From NCBI GenBank assembly GCA_900642245.1, contig CAAAJI010000001.1:1191917-1255916 (forward strand): a stretch of DNA of 64,000 nucleotides. Direction: 5' to 3'. Under the pieces are notes generated by a model, which was not told the DNA's origin, did no database searches, and saw only the letters and a program-made list of their open reading frames with translations. The position numbers and the translations under genes were made by a program. Positions 31,186-41,588 of the stretch are shown piece after piece (the stretch's first letter is position 1; the number at the start of each line of letters is the position of its first letter). Source of the DNA: Fragilaria radians (Eukaryota > Bacillariophyta > Fragilariophyceae > Fragilariales > Fragilariaceae).

Positions 31186-32820
31186 TTACCGACTAGATTG
31201 AGTATACGAGGACCAATCCTTACATCGGAAATCTTTCAGACTATCGAGAAACCATTTTGCACTAACAATAGGAATTTCTTTGAAAAGTTTGAAACGACCT
31301 TGGAGGCTTCGAGCAGCCCTCCAATCTCGTGTATTTGGGTTTGGCCGAACGATAAATCCAACCTTATTCCAATCCGAGATTCTGTCTAGTGTGACATCAT
31401 TATTCATGTCATCCACATTTACAACATGTGCTCCACAAAGTAAAAGTAAGGATTGAAGGATATCCTTAGTAAACACAAATCGATAATCTTCTTTGTTGCC
31501 GCGTTGTGAACTTAAAAATTCTTTAAAGTCTCCCACACAAATCAGCGTGTAACCATCCAACAAAGGGGTACCCTTCTGTTGTGCTTCCAAGGCTCGTTGG
31601 GGTCCCATCCAATCGGAGCTACTTCCGACGCCAATGACTCGATTCTTATCGTCCTTGTCTAGAAATGGATAGGTATGAAAGTACTGGACGTATCGAATTT
31701 GACATCCACGTGCCACGGCTTCCAAGTATGGAATCGTCATTCCAACTAACCAGCCGTCTCCCGTCTCGATTTCAGGATTCCCACACACGGCAATGACTTG
31801 ATTGTCCACAAACGTTTCCACAAATTCAAGTTTACCCTCTTGCTCTAATTGACGTAACATATCTTCATCATTTTTGGATAATTTGGAAGCAATGATAATT
31901 TTCATCAAGATATCCTTTGTTGGTTCTTGACGTTGTTTCTTTTTTGTGGAATCAGTTCGTATTGTGCTAGTTGAAACGATGGATTCATCCATAATTAACC
32001 TCTTGCCCAATTTGGGTGAATCTTCGTTTGCAGAAAGTTGAGATCCTGCGGGTGCGATAACTGAACAATTAGGAGATTCTGGAGGTAACAAACAACTTCG
32101 TCTAGATACCAAGCAAGAGGGTGGTGGAAAACTTTCCGTGACATCATCATCATAATCAAAGTCCGCTCCATCTAAATCTTTGTTTTTGAGATGCGTAACA
32201 ACTGCAACTTGTTCGTCGTCAAATTCAGGTTCTTCTTGTATTTCAAATAACATTGTATCTTCCTTGACAGGATTCGAATGACAATCATCCTCATCATCAT
32301 CATCACCCAATGGCATGTCAAAGCAATATGTGTCATCATTCCTTCCTAAAACAATATTTGCAGTCTCTTCTAATGGGACAGGTTCTTTCCACCAATGATC
32401 AGGTGCTTTTTGGAGAGCCCGACATAGATTCGAAAAGGATGTCACGACTGTTTCCAATTGTGGATTAACCGCATCGAATTTACCAGCACGTGAACCACGA
32501 AGTGTAATGGGTAGAGAACATTGAGGACATTCATAAGAATCACACGAATAGACATCAATACACGGTTGACAAAAGGAATGTCCACAAGCAGGTAACGTCA
32601 CAGGTTGATGGAACATCGATTGACAAAGTGGGCACAACAAACATAAATGAAGTTTCTCTAAGGATGTTCTCATACTCTGAGTTGTTTTGGTTACCGATAA
32701 TTTCATGGGTACAAAGGTTTCTTTGGCTGCAGTTTCATCAACAACACGTTTGGATTTCATTTTCTTAGAAACGGACGATCGTGATCTTCGTGATCTTGGT
32801 ACTTTTGGTGTTGGTGCCAT
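31186..32820 (-). CDS. RING-finger and BRCT-domain protein (BRCA1/BARD1-like architecture)
   Basis: 544 aa from the ATG at 32820 (another ATG 15 codons upstream is less likely). A basic Ser/Arg-rich start precedes a C3HC4 RING at about residues 63-101 (CPLC, then C-x-H-x2-C-x2-C in ACGHSFCQPC, then CPQC). An acidic, disordered middle follows. The C-terminal 230 residues look like tandem BRCT repeats: the first ends with GWLVGMTIPYLEAVARG, the second contains GYTLICVGDFKEF, LLLLCGAHVV and VSAKWFLDSL. RING plus C-terminal tandem BRCT is the layout of BRCA1 and BARD1, ubiquitin ligases in homologous recombination. Assignment to either one is not possible by eye. Confidence 0.8.
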   Translation of the reverse strand: MAPTPKVPRSRRSRSSVSKKMKSKRVVDETAAKETFVPMKLSVTKTTQSMRTSLEKLHLCLLCPLCQSMFHQPVTLPACGHSFCQPCIDVYSCDSYECPQCSLPITLRGSRAGKFDAVNPQLETVVTSFSNLCRALQKAPDHWWKEPVPLEETANIVLGRNDDTYCFDMPLGDDDDEDDCHSNPVKEDTMLFEIQEEPEFDDEQVAVVTHLKNKDLDGADFDYDDDVTESFPPPSCLVSRRSCLLPPESPNCSVIAPAGSQLSANEDSPKLGKRLIMDESIVSTSTIRTDSTKKKQRQEPTKDILMKIIIASKLSKNDEDMLRQLEQEGKLEFVETFVDNQVIAVCGNPEIETGDGWLVGMTIPYLEAVARGCQIRYVQYFHTYPFLDKDDKNRVIGVGSSSDWMGPQRALEAQQKGTPLLDGYTLICVGDFKEFLSSQRGNKEDYRFVFTKDILQSLLLLCGAHVVNVDDMNNDVTLDRISDWNKVGFIVRPNPNTRDWRAARSLQGRFKLFKEIPIVSAKWFLDSLKDFRCKDWSSYTQSSR

Positions 32821-33333
32821 TGTTACAATACGTAGATGAATGTAATGATAGAGAAACGCACACAAAATGTCTATCTATATAAGTCAATAGGACTGAGGAA
32901 AGTTGCAACAAGATAAAGTATAACTTCCCGAAATTCGAATTCAAATACTCTGAATTCACAATGTAATCGTACAACTTCGACGTTTGGATGCAAGTTTTTC
33001 CTTACAAAATGGCGCGCTTTTAGTCTTTCGTTCGATTTGGGTATGGTGTACACATACCAATCCGTGAAAACGCAAGTAGCAAAATCATAGTTTAGAGTCC
33101 AATGGAATCTAAACGTGATGATTACTCTGACACATTGATTATTCCTTAGACAGCAAATACCATAAGGAGTAGGAAAAGTATGTATTTAAAGGGCATGAAA
33201 GATACTTTTACCATTAGAATTAAAAATTCAATAATTTTTGAAGTTGAATAAAGGAATTATGTAGGCTATTGTTGAGCGCCATAGCACCATGTTTCAACTA
33301 AATTTCATTTCCATAGAAATATTAAAAATCTAA
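32821..33333. other. Intergenic stretch
   Basis: AT-rich region upstream of the RING-BRCT gene, holding its promoter. No gene or repeat was recognised. Confidence 0.4.
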
Positions 33334-33990
33334 TTACAGGAGGCATACTGGGCAATAATTCAAGACTGTTACCCCTGCAGTGCCCTGTAGAACAACAACC
33401 AGCTTCTTTACTCGAAATTTGTTAGCAATCACTCTTTGAACACTGTTGTCACCAAATTCATAAAATGTAAATACTTCACTTCTTCCATCGGTATATTGGA
33501 ATACCAAATTTTGAGTGCTTTCATCAACATCAATTAAGCCAACATCTGAAAGGAACACTAGCTTGCCAAAGTCAAAAGTTATGTTGCCCCCCTTGCCTAT
33601 TCGACTTTGGGAAAGCAGTGTTGGATTCTTAAATTATTATCAACACATCTTGGAATGATATATGCATATATTAGGAATGAACTCAAACACGATAGACAAA
33701 ACATATCATTTTGAGTGCTACTTCATTTTTACAGGGACACAATTCTCAACCAGTTACCCTGGCTCTCCATCAGCCCCAACACCATATCCACCACACTTTA
33801 CGTTCAGGCTCCCGAAATCAATATCTCCCTTTTCCTTGACAGCTGGTAGGCTTGTATCATTGATGTGTGCTTGACCTTTTGGAGTGCTTCCCGCAAATGA
33901 TGCAGGAATGACAACACCAGAGGAATTTTTCCCTCCTTTGTTGACGTATGTACAGTCAATAATTTGTGCGCTAGCACAAGAGAAATACAT
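33334..33990 (-). pseudogene. Broken secreted/adhesin-like protein gene
   Basis: Two minus-strand coding blocks. The upstream block (33990-33754) reads a cysteine-containing segment ending in GGYGVGADGEPG and is then interrupted by TAA. Read-through would continue LVENCVPVK, which is the expected continuation in such proteins. The downstream block (about 33600-33334) reads GNITFDFGKLVFLSDVGLIDVDE, with GDNSVQRV and VLQGTAGVTVLNYC further on. This combination resembles extracellular modules seen in secreted diatom and bacterial proteins, with a beta-sandwich that ends in FxxF/YC. A GTAACT donor at the stop and an intron of about 140 bp are possible, so it may be a split gene rather than a dead one. 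No signal peptide or full start was found. Confidence 0.45.
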
Positions 33991-36834
33991 GACTAGCCAA
34001 CCATGCTTTGAAATCCAAATGTTGTACCTTTGTCAAGATTGGAAATAGTTGAGAAAGATGATTCAGGGCTTTGGCAACATTAAGATAGTCCCGATATCCC
34101 TATCGTTGAGGCTTTCACATCTATCACTGGATCATTTCCCAAACATGGCTTGTGATTGGGAATGATCATCTTTTCAATAAGAGTCTTCAGCTCCAGGACA
34201 GCAACTTTGATGAAATTATTATTTTGCAAGAATATACTCGTGTAGTTAACCAGTTCATCTTCTGGTTTAGGTGGCGCAGTCATACCGTTTACATCTTGGG
34301 ATCATCCACTACATCCACCAGAACCAGTCGATATCCAAATAGAACAAGAAGTAGCTTGACTGTGACCTTGTTCAAGAGTCCTTGAACTACAATCCATTGC
34401 TGCTCTCTCAATATCAATGATATTGTTTTCAAGCTGGAATGTAATATCATGTGACTTGAGTGATGTTGCTTATGCCTGTTGTACATACATATGGCATTGA
34501 AATGACTAGCATTATCAAAGCAAGAGTAGTAGTTTAAACACATAACTTTATTTTAGAATTGAAATCTTTTCTAATCCAATTTTCACGGGTTTCGTGTGTT
34601 TTTGAAAAGTTCATAACTGGTGCTGCGCTTGCTTGCGGGACTTTTGAAGTATTGTTCAATATTGTTACTGACTGTATTGTCAGCAAAGTGGTTCACTATA
34701 TCCTTGAAATCCTCATTTGCATCCATACGGAAAAATTGAGTTGTACTTAACGTATCGGAAGTCATCCGGTTTGAACTTTTGCATACCGGAGGATGCAAAA
34801 GTCCTTGGTTGAAACCAATTGGATATTTTGTAATTAAATCAGTGGAGTTCTACCATGATTTTGTTTTTTCATCCTCTAATGTTCTTTCACCCATAGAAAC
34901 TGTGTCGACAAAGTAGGTTTGTCGGGTCAGAGAAGACTCCACAAGTAAGTGTTAACACGATGTCTTAACCTGGAAGATGTAGGTAAGTAAAAGAGATAAA
35001 GATGTAGAGATTAGAAATGAAGATTATAAGAGAAAGAATATTTAATCTAGAACTAAACCTTTTCTTGAAAGACTAACCTTCTCTTACTGAAAAGGTTGCT
35101 TCTCTTGAATAACCTTCAAGAGTCTTGCTACTTGTTAGTTTAACTAACTATTTGTCTTTAAAAAGATTAGTCTTGTGTCCTAGTCTTGACAGGATTCATG
35201 TTTTGTCATTCGCTTCCTCTATCAGTGCCATTACTTTAGGAATGCCTTAAATTTAGAACTAAACCTTCTCTTGGAAGAGAAATCTTCTCTTATTGTAAAG
35301 GTTGTTTCTGTTGAAGTTTACTAAAGAGTCTTGTGACTAGCTAGTTTAACTAACTATTTGTCGTTAGCAAGAGTAGTCTTGTGTCCTAGTTTTGACAGTA
35401 TTCATTTTATGTCAACTCGCCTCGGTTCGAGCATTCTTTTGCCCCATTGTGGAATTGAAGGATTCATGCCTTATTGTTCAATCTAAGTCTCTTTTTTTCA
35501 TTTTAAAAGAATAGCTTTTTTATATTCTTTCGCTGAACTAAGTTTAGGTCTCATACAGGTGAGGCTTGCCAATATCAAAAGGATTGTTATGGAGACTTGC
35601 ATCTGGAAACGTTTTATGGAAAGGAGGTTTACGATGTCCTTTATTCACGAACCGAGAATTCTAGAAGTCATATCAGTGTGATCACAGAAAACTTAATTGA
35701 TGGTATGACTTCTACGGCTAATGACCAATGGAGTGTTGAATAAAACTAGCAAACCGATTAAACATTGATGTATGACGGAATGTTGTTTTGCTTTGGCCCA
35801 ATGAAGTTGGTTATCTATCGGTCTTCAAGTATATTTAATCTAAATTGTGCCAATCTGAAACAGTCTCCAAAAGTTGTATGATACTGGCATGGACGTGGTT
35901 TTTGATTGGATTTTGACATCTATCGAATCTACTTTGGAACCAGAAAATGTAACTCTGAAATGGGTACGTAAAAAGGTCGTGAATTTATAATTAAGTCATA
36001 ACAAAAAAATCATACTTTCCTTCTTCCAACACTTTCCATGTATCCTTGTCGAAATAGTTCACTAAAATAAACTCCCATGTGTTGTTCAGAAGGATATGTG
36101 GTGTGTTTAAGGCAAACGTCAAGGTCCCTTAAGGATGACGTTTTCCCAAATTAGACCATAGGAGAGTTGAAGATACAATTTTAATATGCAGTTACTTATT
36201 GGCTTCCTCTATTTGAGAGCACAGTCCAGAGGTTTAGTTGCTGATTTCTCTTCCATTTTAAATTTTGTTAAAAATTCGAAATCACGCAAAGTCACTCAAG
36301 GTTATGTTGTAGAAAATTAGCGTTTACAAGGTAACCATTCCCTTTCTCATAAAGTCAATTTATTTTTAGAACCTCTTCATGTGATAGCAAGATTACCTTC
36401 CCAATTAGCCTTATACCAAGAATAAGAGAATATCATCCAGTGTTTGTATTTGAGAATCACATGCTGCTATCTTACTCATACAGGTGTGAACTAATGTCAT
36501 TCAAATCATAATTTTTCAAGAGCAAACAACTGTTCCTATTCATTGTCAGCATATCGTTGTTGCACAGGGTAGAATTTTGTACCAATACAATGTGCGAACT
36601 TCGGATTTCTTAGATGGGATTAATGCAAGCCATTATCAGGAATTTCATTCACCTAATCAATAATTTAAACATTTTTTAATCCTATTCAACGAAGGGCAAC
36701 AGAAAAAGAATTTCTCTGAATTTGTGAATTATTTCGCTTAGAGAGTAATTATCTTATAACTCCTAATTTACCACAATGAGTAGAGAGCTTGCGTCACGAA
36801 AGCAAGAGAATAATCAATAACATCCTTTTCAAAT
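33991..36834. other. Gene-poor stretch with LTR-like and gag-like remnants
   Basis: It contains a short minus frame (34283-34080) with no recognised domain and a duplicated LTR-like segment (34950-35420). A plus-strand frame at about 35860-35993 reads LQKLYDTGMDVVFDWILTSI and has the feel of a Copia gag piece. No intact gene is supported. Confidence 0.4.
34950..35440 (+). mobile_element. Possible solo LTR with internal duplication
   Basis: The stretch starts with TGTTAACACG and is followed by a segment present twice in tandem (about 35050-35215 and 35255-35416). Shared blocks are AGAACTAAACCTT, AGTTTAACTAACTATTTGTC and TCTTGTGTCCTAGT-TTGACAG. The composition (many CTTCTCTT words) is like diatom Copia LTRs, but no target-site duplication or matching partner LTR was found, so the boundaries are guesses. 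Confidence 0.4.
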
Positions 36835-39800
36835 TCATCGAAGTGAGGTCTTCAATTTAGTTTGCCGACGGATTTCTCGAACCTGCGATAGCCCTGAAAA
36901 CCCAAAATCTTGATAGATTGCTGCATGCATAGCTCGATCACTTGACGGTAAGGAAGGACGAGTTTCTAATACAGCCCTACGCAATTGATGCTCTTGAATT
37001 GTTGGTAGATTGCCTTCATCTTCATCTTTCCGATTGCTTAAATACTCGTGAATGGAATGCAGCTGTGCAGTATCGAGTACAGCTTTTATATCTGCCGGAG
37101 AAAACTGTGAAAGTCTTTGAATCTCATCTTTCGTCCACACGAAAGATTTTGCCTGTATGGCCTGCGTTAAAGTGAGATCTATTTGCCGAGTTTTCATCAT
37201 CTTGGTGAGAATGTCCATCCATTCCTCAAAGGATTCCGGATAACCAATATAGATGTGTTGTTCAAGACGCCCAGGACGCAATAAGGCTGGATCAATTTTA
37301 TCTGGTCGTGATGTAGCTGCAATCATAAAGACATTTTCAGAAGTAAATGTCTCTACACCATCCAGGTAGGTTAATAACTGATTAACCACCCGATCCGTAA
37401 CACCAGTATTATCGGAACCCCGACGAGGTGCCAGGGCGTCAAATTCATCGAGAAACAAAATCGACGGAGCCGCACTTCGAGCTCGCTCAAACAGACGCCT
37501 TACATTAGCTTCTGAAGCTCCAATATAACGATCTAAAAGCTCAGGCCCACGACATGTTATGAGATTGTAATTACATTCCTTGGCGAGGGCAGGAACCAAG
37601 TATGTTTTGCCACAACCTGGAGGGCCGAAGAGCAAAATGCCCTTGGGAAGATTAATTGGAGATTTATCGTATATAGGTTTGTACTTGATAGGATTTAAAA
37701 CAATGGCTTTCAGCCTTTCTTTAGCTTCAAAGATACCACCGACGCAATTCCAATCATGATCATAGCTATCTGTATTGTCGCTAATACCTTGACGCGATAA
37801 TGGAACATAGTCTTCTATCAGTTCAACAATGTCATCTTTTGAAATATTGCTACTTTTTGCCTTCCGTTGTATTCGGGAAGAAATGATGGATAGATCTTTC
37901 ACTCTGAAACCATCACATTTTGATGAAATTATTTGACCAGCAATCTCATTATAATCGTGAGAAAAAATGTCTGCTGTGATACACACTCGTTCCATGCTCG
38001 TGAGCGCAGGAAGTTGAATTGTTTCAAAGCAATTGAAGGTTTCAAGGATATCGGAAGGTATAGAATCAAGGGATCGACAAGAAATGACCCAAACTACCTT
38101 AGACATACACAACGTTAACCAGGTTTGAAGATGATTGGCAAGCAGCTTGGATTGTTCATTCAAACTGTGAATGTGGCCATCTTGCGAACTTGAACCATCA
38201 TGAATGACAAGGCAATCCAGATCATCTAGAATCATGAGAGAGGGCCTAAATCGCAATGCTTCTCGAAATACCTCCGTTAATTCCAGCAATATAGAGTTCA
38301 TAAGCATGTCGGATGTAGACTGGAGTCTCTTGCAATCAAGATAAAATACTGGCATGGCCCATTTTAACCGTGCCATAGCTGCAACTGTATGGACTGAAAT
38401 GGTTTTCCCTGTACCGACATCACCTTGGACTATCCAAGCATCAACAAGATATTTTTGCTTCAAAAACGGATGTATCCAACTATGAATAACTTGTCGACAG
38501 TAGTGAGTTTTCCAAAATGCAGTTGAGAGATGCTGGTCATTGGGAGGAGGAATCCAGTGAGAAGTTCCAACAATTGGGACTTGAAGAGATAATAAGTCTC
38601 CTAATTTAACACATAAAGGCGTGACACGGGATAGATTAGTGTGGGAACGAGCACTGTCATCCGCGTCTTGAATGCACAAACGGAGAAGCGAATTGGTTGA
38701 CAATGAGAACCACAATGAGTCACATGTAAGTATGATATCGTTGGAGACACCGTGGCTGAGGATTTTTCTTTCGCGTTGATACCAGTCATTTTGATAATAT
38801 TCTTCTTCAAGATATCTCCAAGGTTTGGAATTAGTCGTCGAGTTGACTTCCTCGTGTTTCTCTATCGTCAGGACTTCAAAACTGATGGAAAGTTCTTTCT
38901 CTACGTAAAGCTCGTGGGTATATTGACTGGCTCTTTCGACGGCATCCCTAGATAGCACATGGAATTGAATCAAATCAAACAAAGGAGTTGCTTCGATGGC
39001 ATAGCGTGATAATATATGTAATGCTGACAAAGAGAAGAGGAGATTTAAAGATTCGAAAGATGTGAGTTATCGTTGAACATCCATAATTAACAAGGTGTGA
39101 ATAGAGAAACTGTTCTCAGAACCAATTGGAGGTTGAATCAGCATTTAAATTCAGAATTAGCATGGTATATATCCTCACGGAAACAATTTGACTCTTATAA
39201 AATAAAATAAATAGATTCCATTGTACATCACTTACCCACAGTGTTCACCTCAATTTCACTGCACAATTCTATTTGGACTAGAGCAACGGATAAGATTTTT
39301 CCCCGTTTGACTGCTGTATTTCCAAACTTTTGCCATACAGCTGTTCCGTCCAAACATTGAATCTGGGGAAGATTTCTCCCAAAATGGTTCCAATGTCAGC
39401 GGGTGGACTTTCATAGTCGCAGGTGCAACCGATAAAACTGAAATGTCCATGACGGACGCTAGGTTCATCATTCCAGCGGACCAATCGTCTTGTGTTCCTA
39501 ACAGTCTACATGGCGGACTCGTAATCGTGGTAGGACTTGCAGACTTGTTCCTAGGTTTTGGAACGACGATAACTTCTGTATCAGACACCCATCGGAAACA
39601 TCGTTGAACGTTGGTGGCAACAGGATCGACAATAACACTCATTGAAACTTTCAAAGATTGATAAGGTCGAGTGGATGAAGTCTCAGCTCCCCCTAGATAT
39701 AAACTCAAGATTTGGTTGGGAAACAGGACAGTCCATTGTCTTAACATAGCCCCATCTTCGAAGCAGTGAGCATATAACTCCATGAATTCCCAATCTTGAG

Positions 39801-40359
39801 TCGTCAGTGGCATCAAAGTGACTCGATCGATGTTGTAAATACTTGGAAGTACTTTAACTTTCAATATCTCATCAGCGATTATCGTTGAGTTTGATGAAGA
39901 AAACAGATCTTCGGGAAGGTCAATAATGTCTAGAGAAGAAGGATTTGTGTTGATAAGGATAAGTCAATTAATTTAACAGTGATAAGTCACTCCAACTAGC
40001 GAAACAAAATCAACAAATTCATGTCATTATATTCATTTTGTTTTCTTACCTTCATCCTGATCATCTGAAAGTGTTCCTCCGTTGTAGGACACAAAACCTA
40101 TGGTACCATCCATACGTTGAATTTCGAGCGGCAAAAAGTCCACTTCGTCTCCTTTTGAATCGTAAGCAGCATGCCACCATGTTGATGGCGATGATGATGC
40201 CCAAACTTGACCTTCTTGAAAACTGTTATACTCATAAGCTTCTTTCCATAATCGACGAGCCCATTGATAAGACAATCTAGCGAACCCATTCGAACTGGAA
40301 CGTCGCCAACAAACCTTAAAATGATGAGATGGAGGTAGGGAGGGATTGGATACAGTCAT
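36835..40359 (-). CDS. PEX1: Peroxin-1 AAA ATPase, split gene
   Basis: Exons (minus): 40359-40050, 39929-39409, 39362-39236 and 39023-36835, giving 1048 aa. Introns 40049-39930 (GTAAGA) and 39235-39024 (GTAAGT, polypyrimidine TTTGTCAG) are convincing. The 46-nt step at 39408-39363 is either a very short intron (GTCCAC...CCCCAG) or a frameshift. The N-terminal part has the PEX1 double-psi barrel features (FVSYNGG; PLTTQDWEFMELYAHCFE; TEVIVVPKPR). The D1 AAA module has GDVGTGKT and LMILDDLDCL. The D2 module has GPPGCGKT, ILFLDEFDALAPRRG, DNTGVTDRVVNQLLTYLDG and a second region of homology with RPGRLEQ. PEX1 with PEX6 extracts ubiquitinated PEX5 from the peroxisomal membrane. D1 Walker B is DDLD where D2 has DEFD, as expected of a weakly active D1. 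Confidence 0.93.
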
Positions 40360-40980
40360 CTTTCACGTTTGGATGGGTACAGAAGAATCTCTATTGTGAA
40401 TCGCATAATCAATACTTTCCCTCTCGACACAAATGCATTCCGTTGTGAGAGATATGGATGTGTACCAAAATGAGATTTATGGAAGAATGGGTGGAAAAGG
40501 TTGTACGGTACGGTGGGAAACAACACCGTTGAATTTCCCGTTTTGTTTCTGCTCTACTCTACAGTACTCCATGGTGGCTATAAACGTCAATTACTGTACA
40601 TAAACTCACAGTATTCATTTGGATGATGTCTCATTTTGAGACGCAGACGTGCGTTGTCAATCTCGTATTCGTAAACTAGAAACCAACGACATTTAAATAG
40701 TTTAAACTTATTGGCTAACTCTTTTTCTCTTCAGCCTATCTTTAGAGATTCATGTAATGCTCTTCCAAACTGGTTAGCAATGAATTATGCTGCAAGTCAA
40801 TATTGCGAAAGCCTCGAATGAAGACACGGATGTAATAGTTATTATAGCCCCAGATACTAGGAGAATTTTGTTGAGGATTTACGTTCAAGCAAGTTTGGAC
40901 AACTGCGTCGTCGATCATCTTCTAATCGGGTTAGACTCGATTAAAAAATGATCATGGCAATCCTCTCGGAAACCTCAACT
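40360..40980. other. Intergenic stretch
   Basis: Upstream of PEX1 and downstream of the next minus-strand gene. It contains the PEX1 promoter; no feature was recognised. Confidence 0.4.
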
Positions 40981-41588
40981 TTACTTGTTATCAAGCGTCC
41001 CAAGGAAATCATCAAGGAAGCTTAGAATGGATGAAATGATAGTTAGTTATATTCGTCATTTCAATCACATCCATGTGCGTATCCTCACCTTTGCAGTTCC
41101 TCTTTGGAATAGAACAAAATCTCCAAATCCTCCGGTGGGTTTATGTATTCAACTTTTGTTACAAGGTCTTCGGCGAACTTCACTATTTTCTCCGGTCTCT
41201 CTGCACCCCCATGTGCCTCCCGTCTGAATTCTAAATAGTCGTAGTTGCTGTAATATAAACAATATTTGTCCTTTGAAGATGTATAAGGTCTAGTTCGAAC
41301 ATGGGTTACTAGAGGCTCTGAGAACGATACAACACAGTTACCACCATTACTGCTGTCTGTACAAGAACTAGAGTCTTCCAAGTCACTCTCGCTTGTGGAA
41401 ACGGTTGATATTGTATCATCATCTTGCCTCAGAGACCATTTCGTAGACACTACTTTGGGAGGTTGCCTTCGCCCTTGCTCTTCAAAGTGACTAGATAAAG
41501 ATGTAGGGCAATTAGGTTTCATCACAATCTCCCGACGTGCTTGTAAGATGGGAAGATCAAGTCCGAGAATAGTTGAGACTCGATTCAT
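40981..41588 (-). CDS. Diatom-type protein with repeated V-x-F...LYYS motif (2 exons)
   Basis: 179 aa from the ATG at 41588 (the frame extends to 41690 with a hydrophobic stretch that is probably 5' UTR). Exons are 41588-41089 and 41020-40981; the intron is 68 nt with a GTGAGG donor and a TCTAAG acceptor. Splicing adds FLDDFLGTLDNK. A Ser/Asp-rich linker precedes two related motifs: VSFSEPLVTHVRTRPYTS...YYSNYDYLEFRRE and VKFAEDLVTKVEYINPPE...FYSKEELQSF. Each is a short beta strand, a V-R/V-E-Y strand, then an aromatic Y/F-YS leading into a helix. Uncharacterised diatom proteins with a V-F, R-P, W/LYYS layout are common in my recollection. The function is unknown. Confidence 0.7.

Noticed and set aside
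35410..35440. GGTTCGAGC word as a tRNA gene near 35430
   Set aside because: No matching stems; the word lies at the end of an LTR-like repeat.
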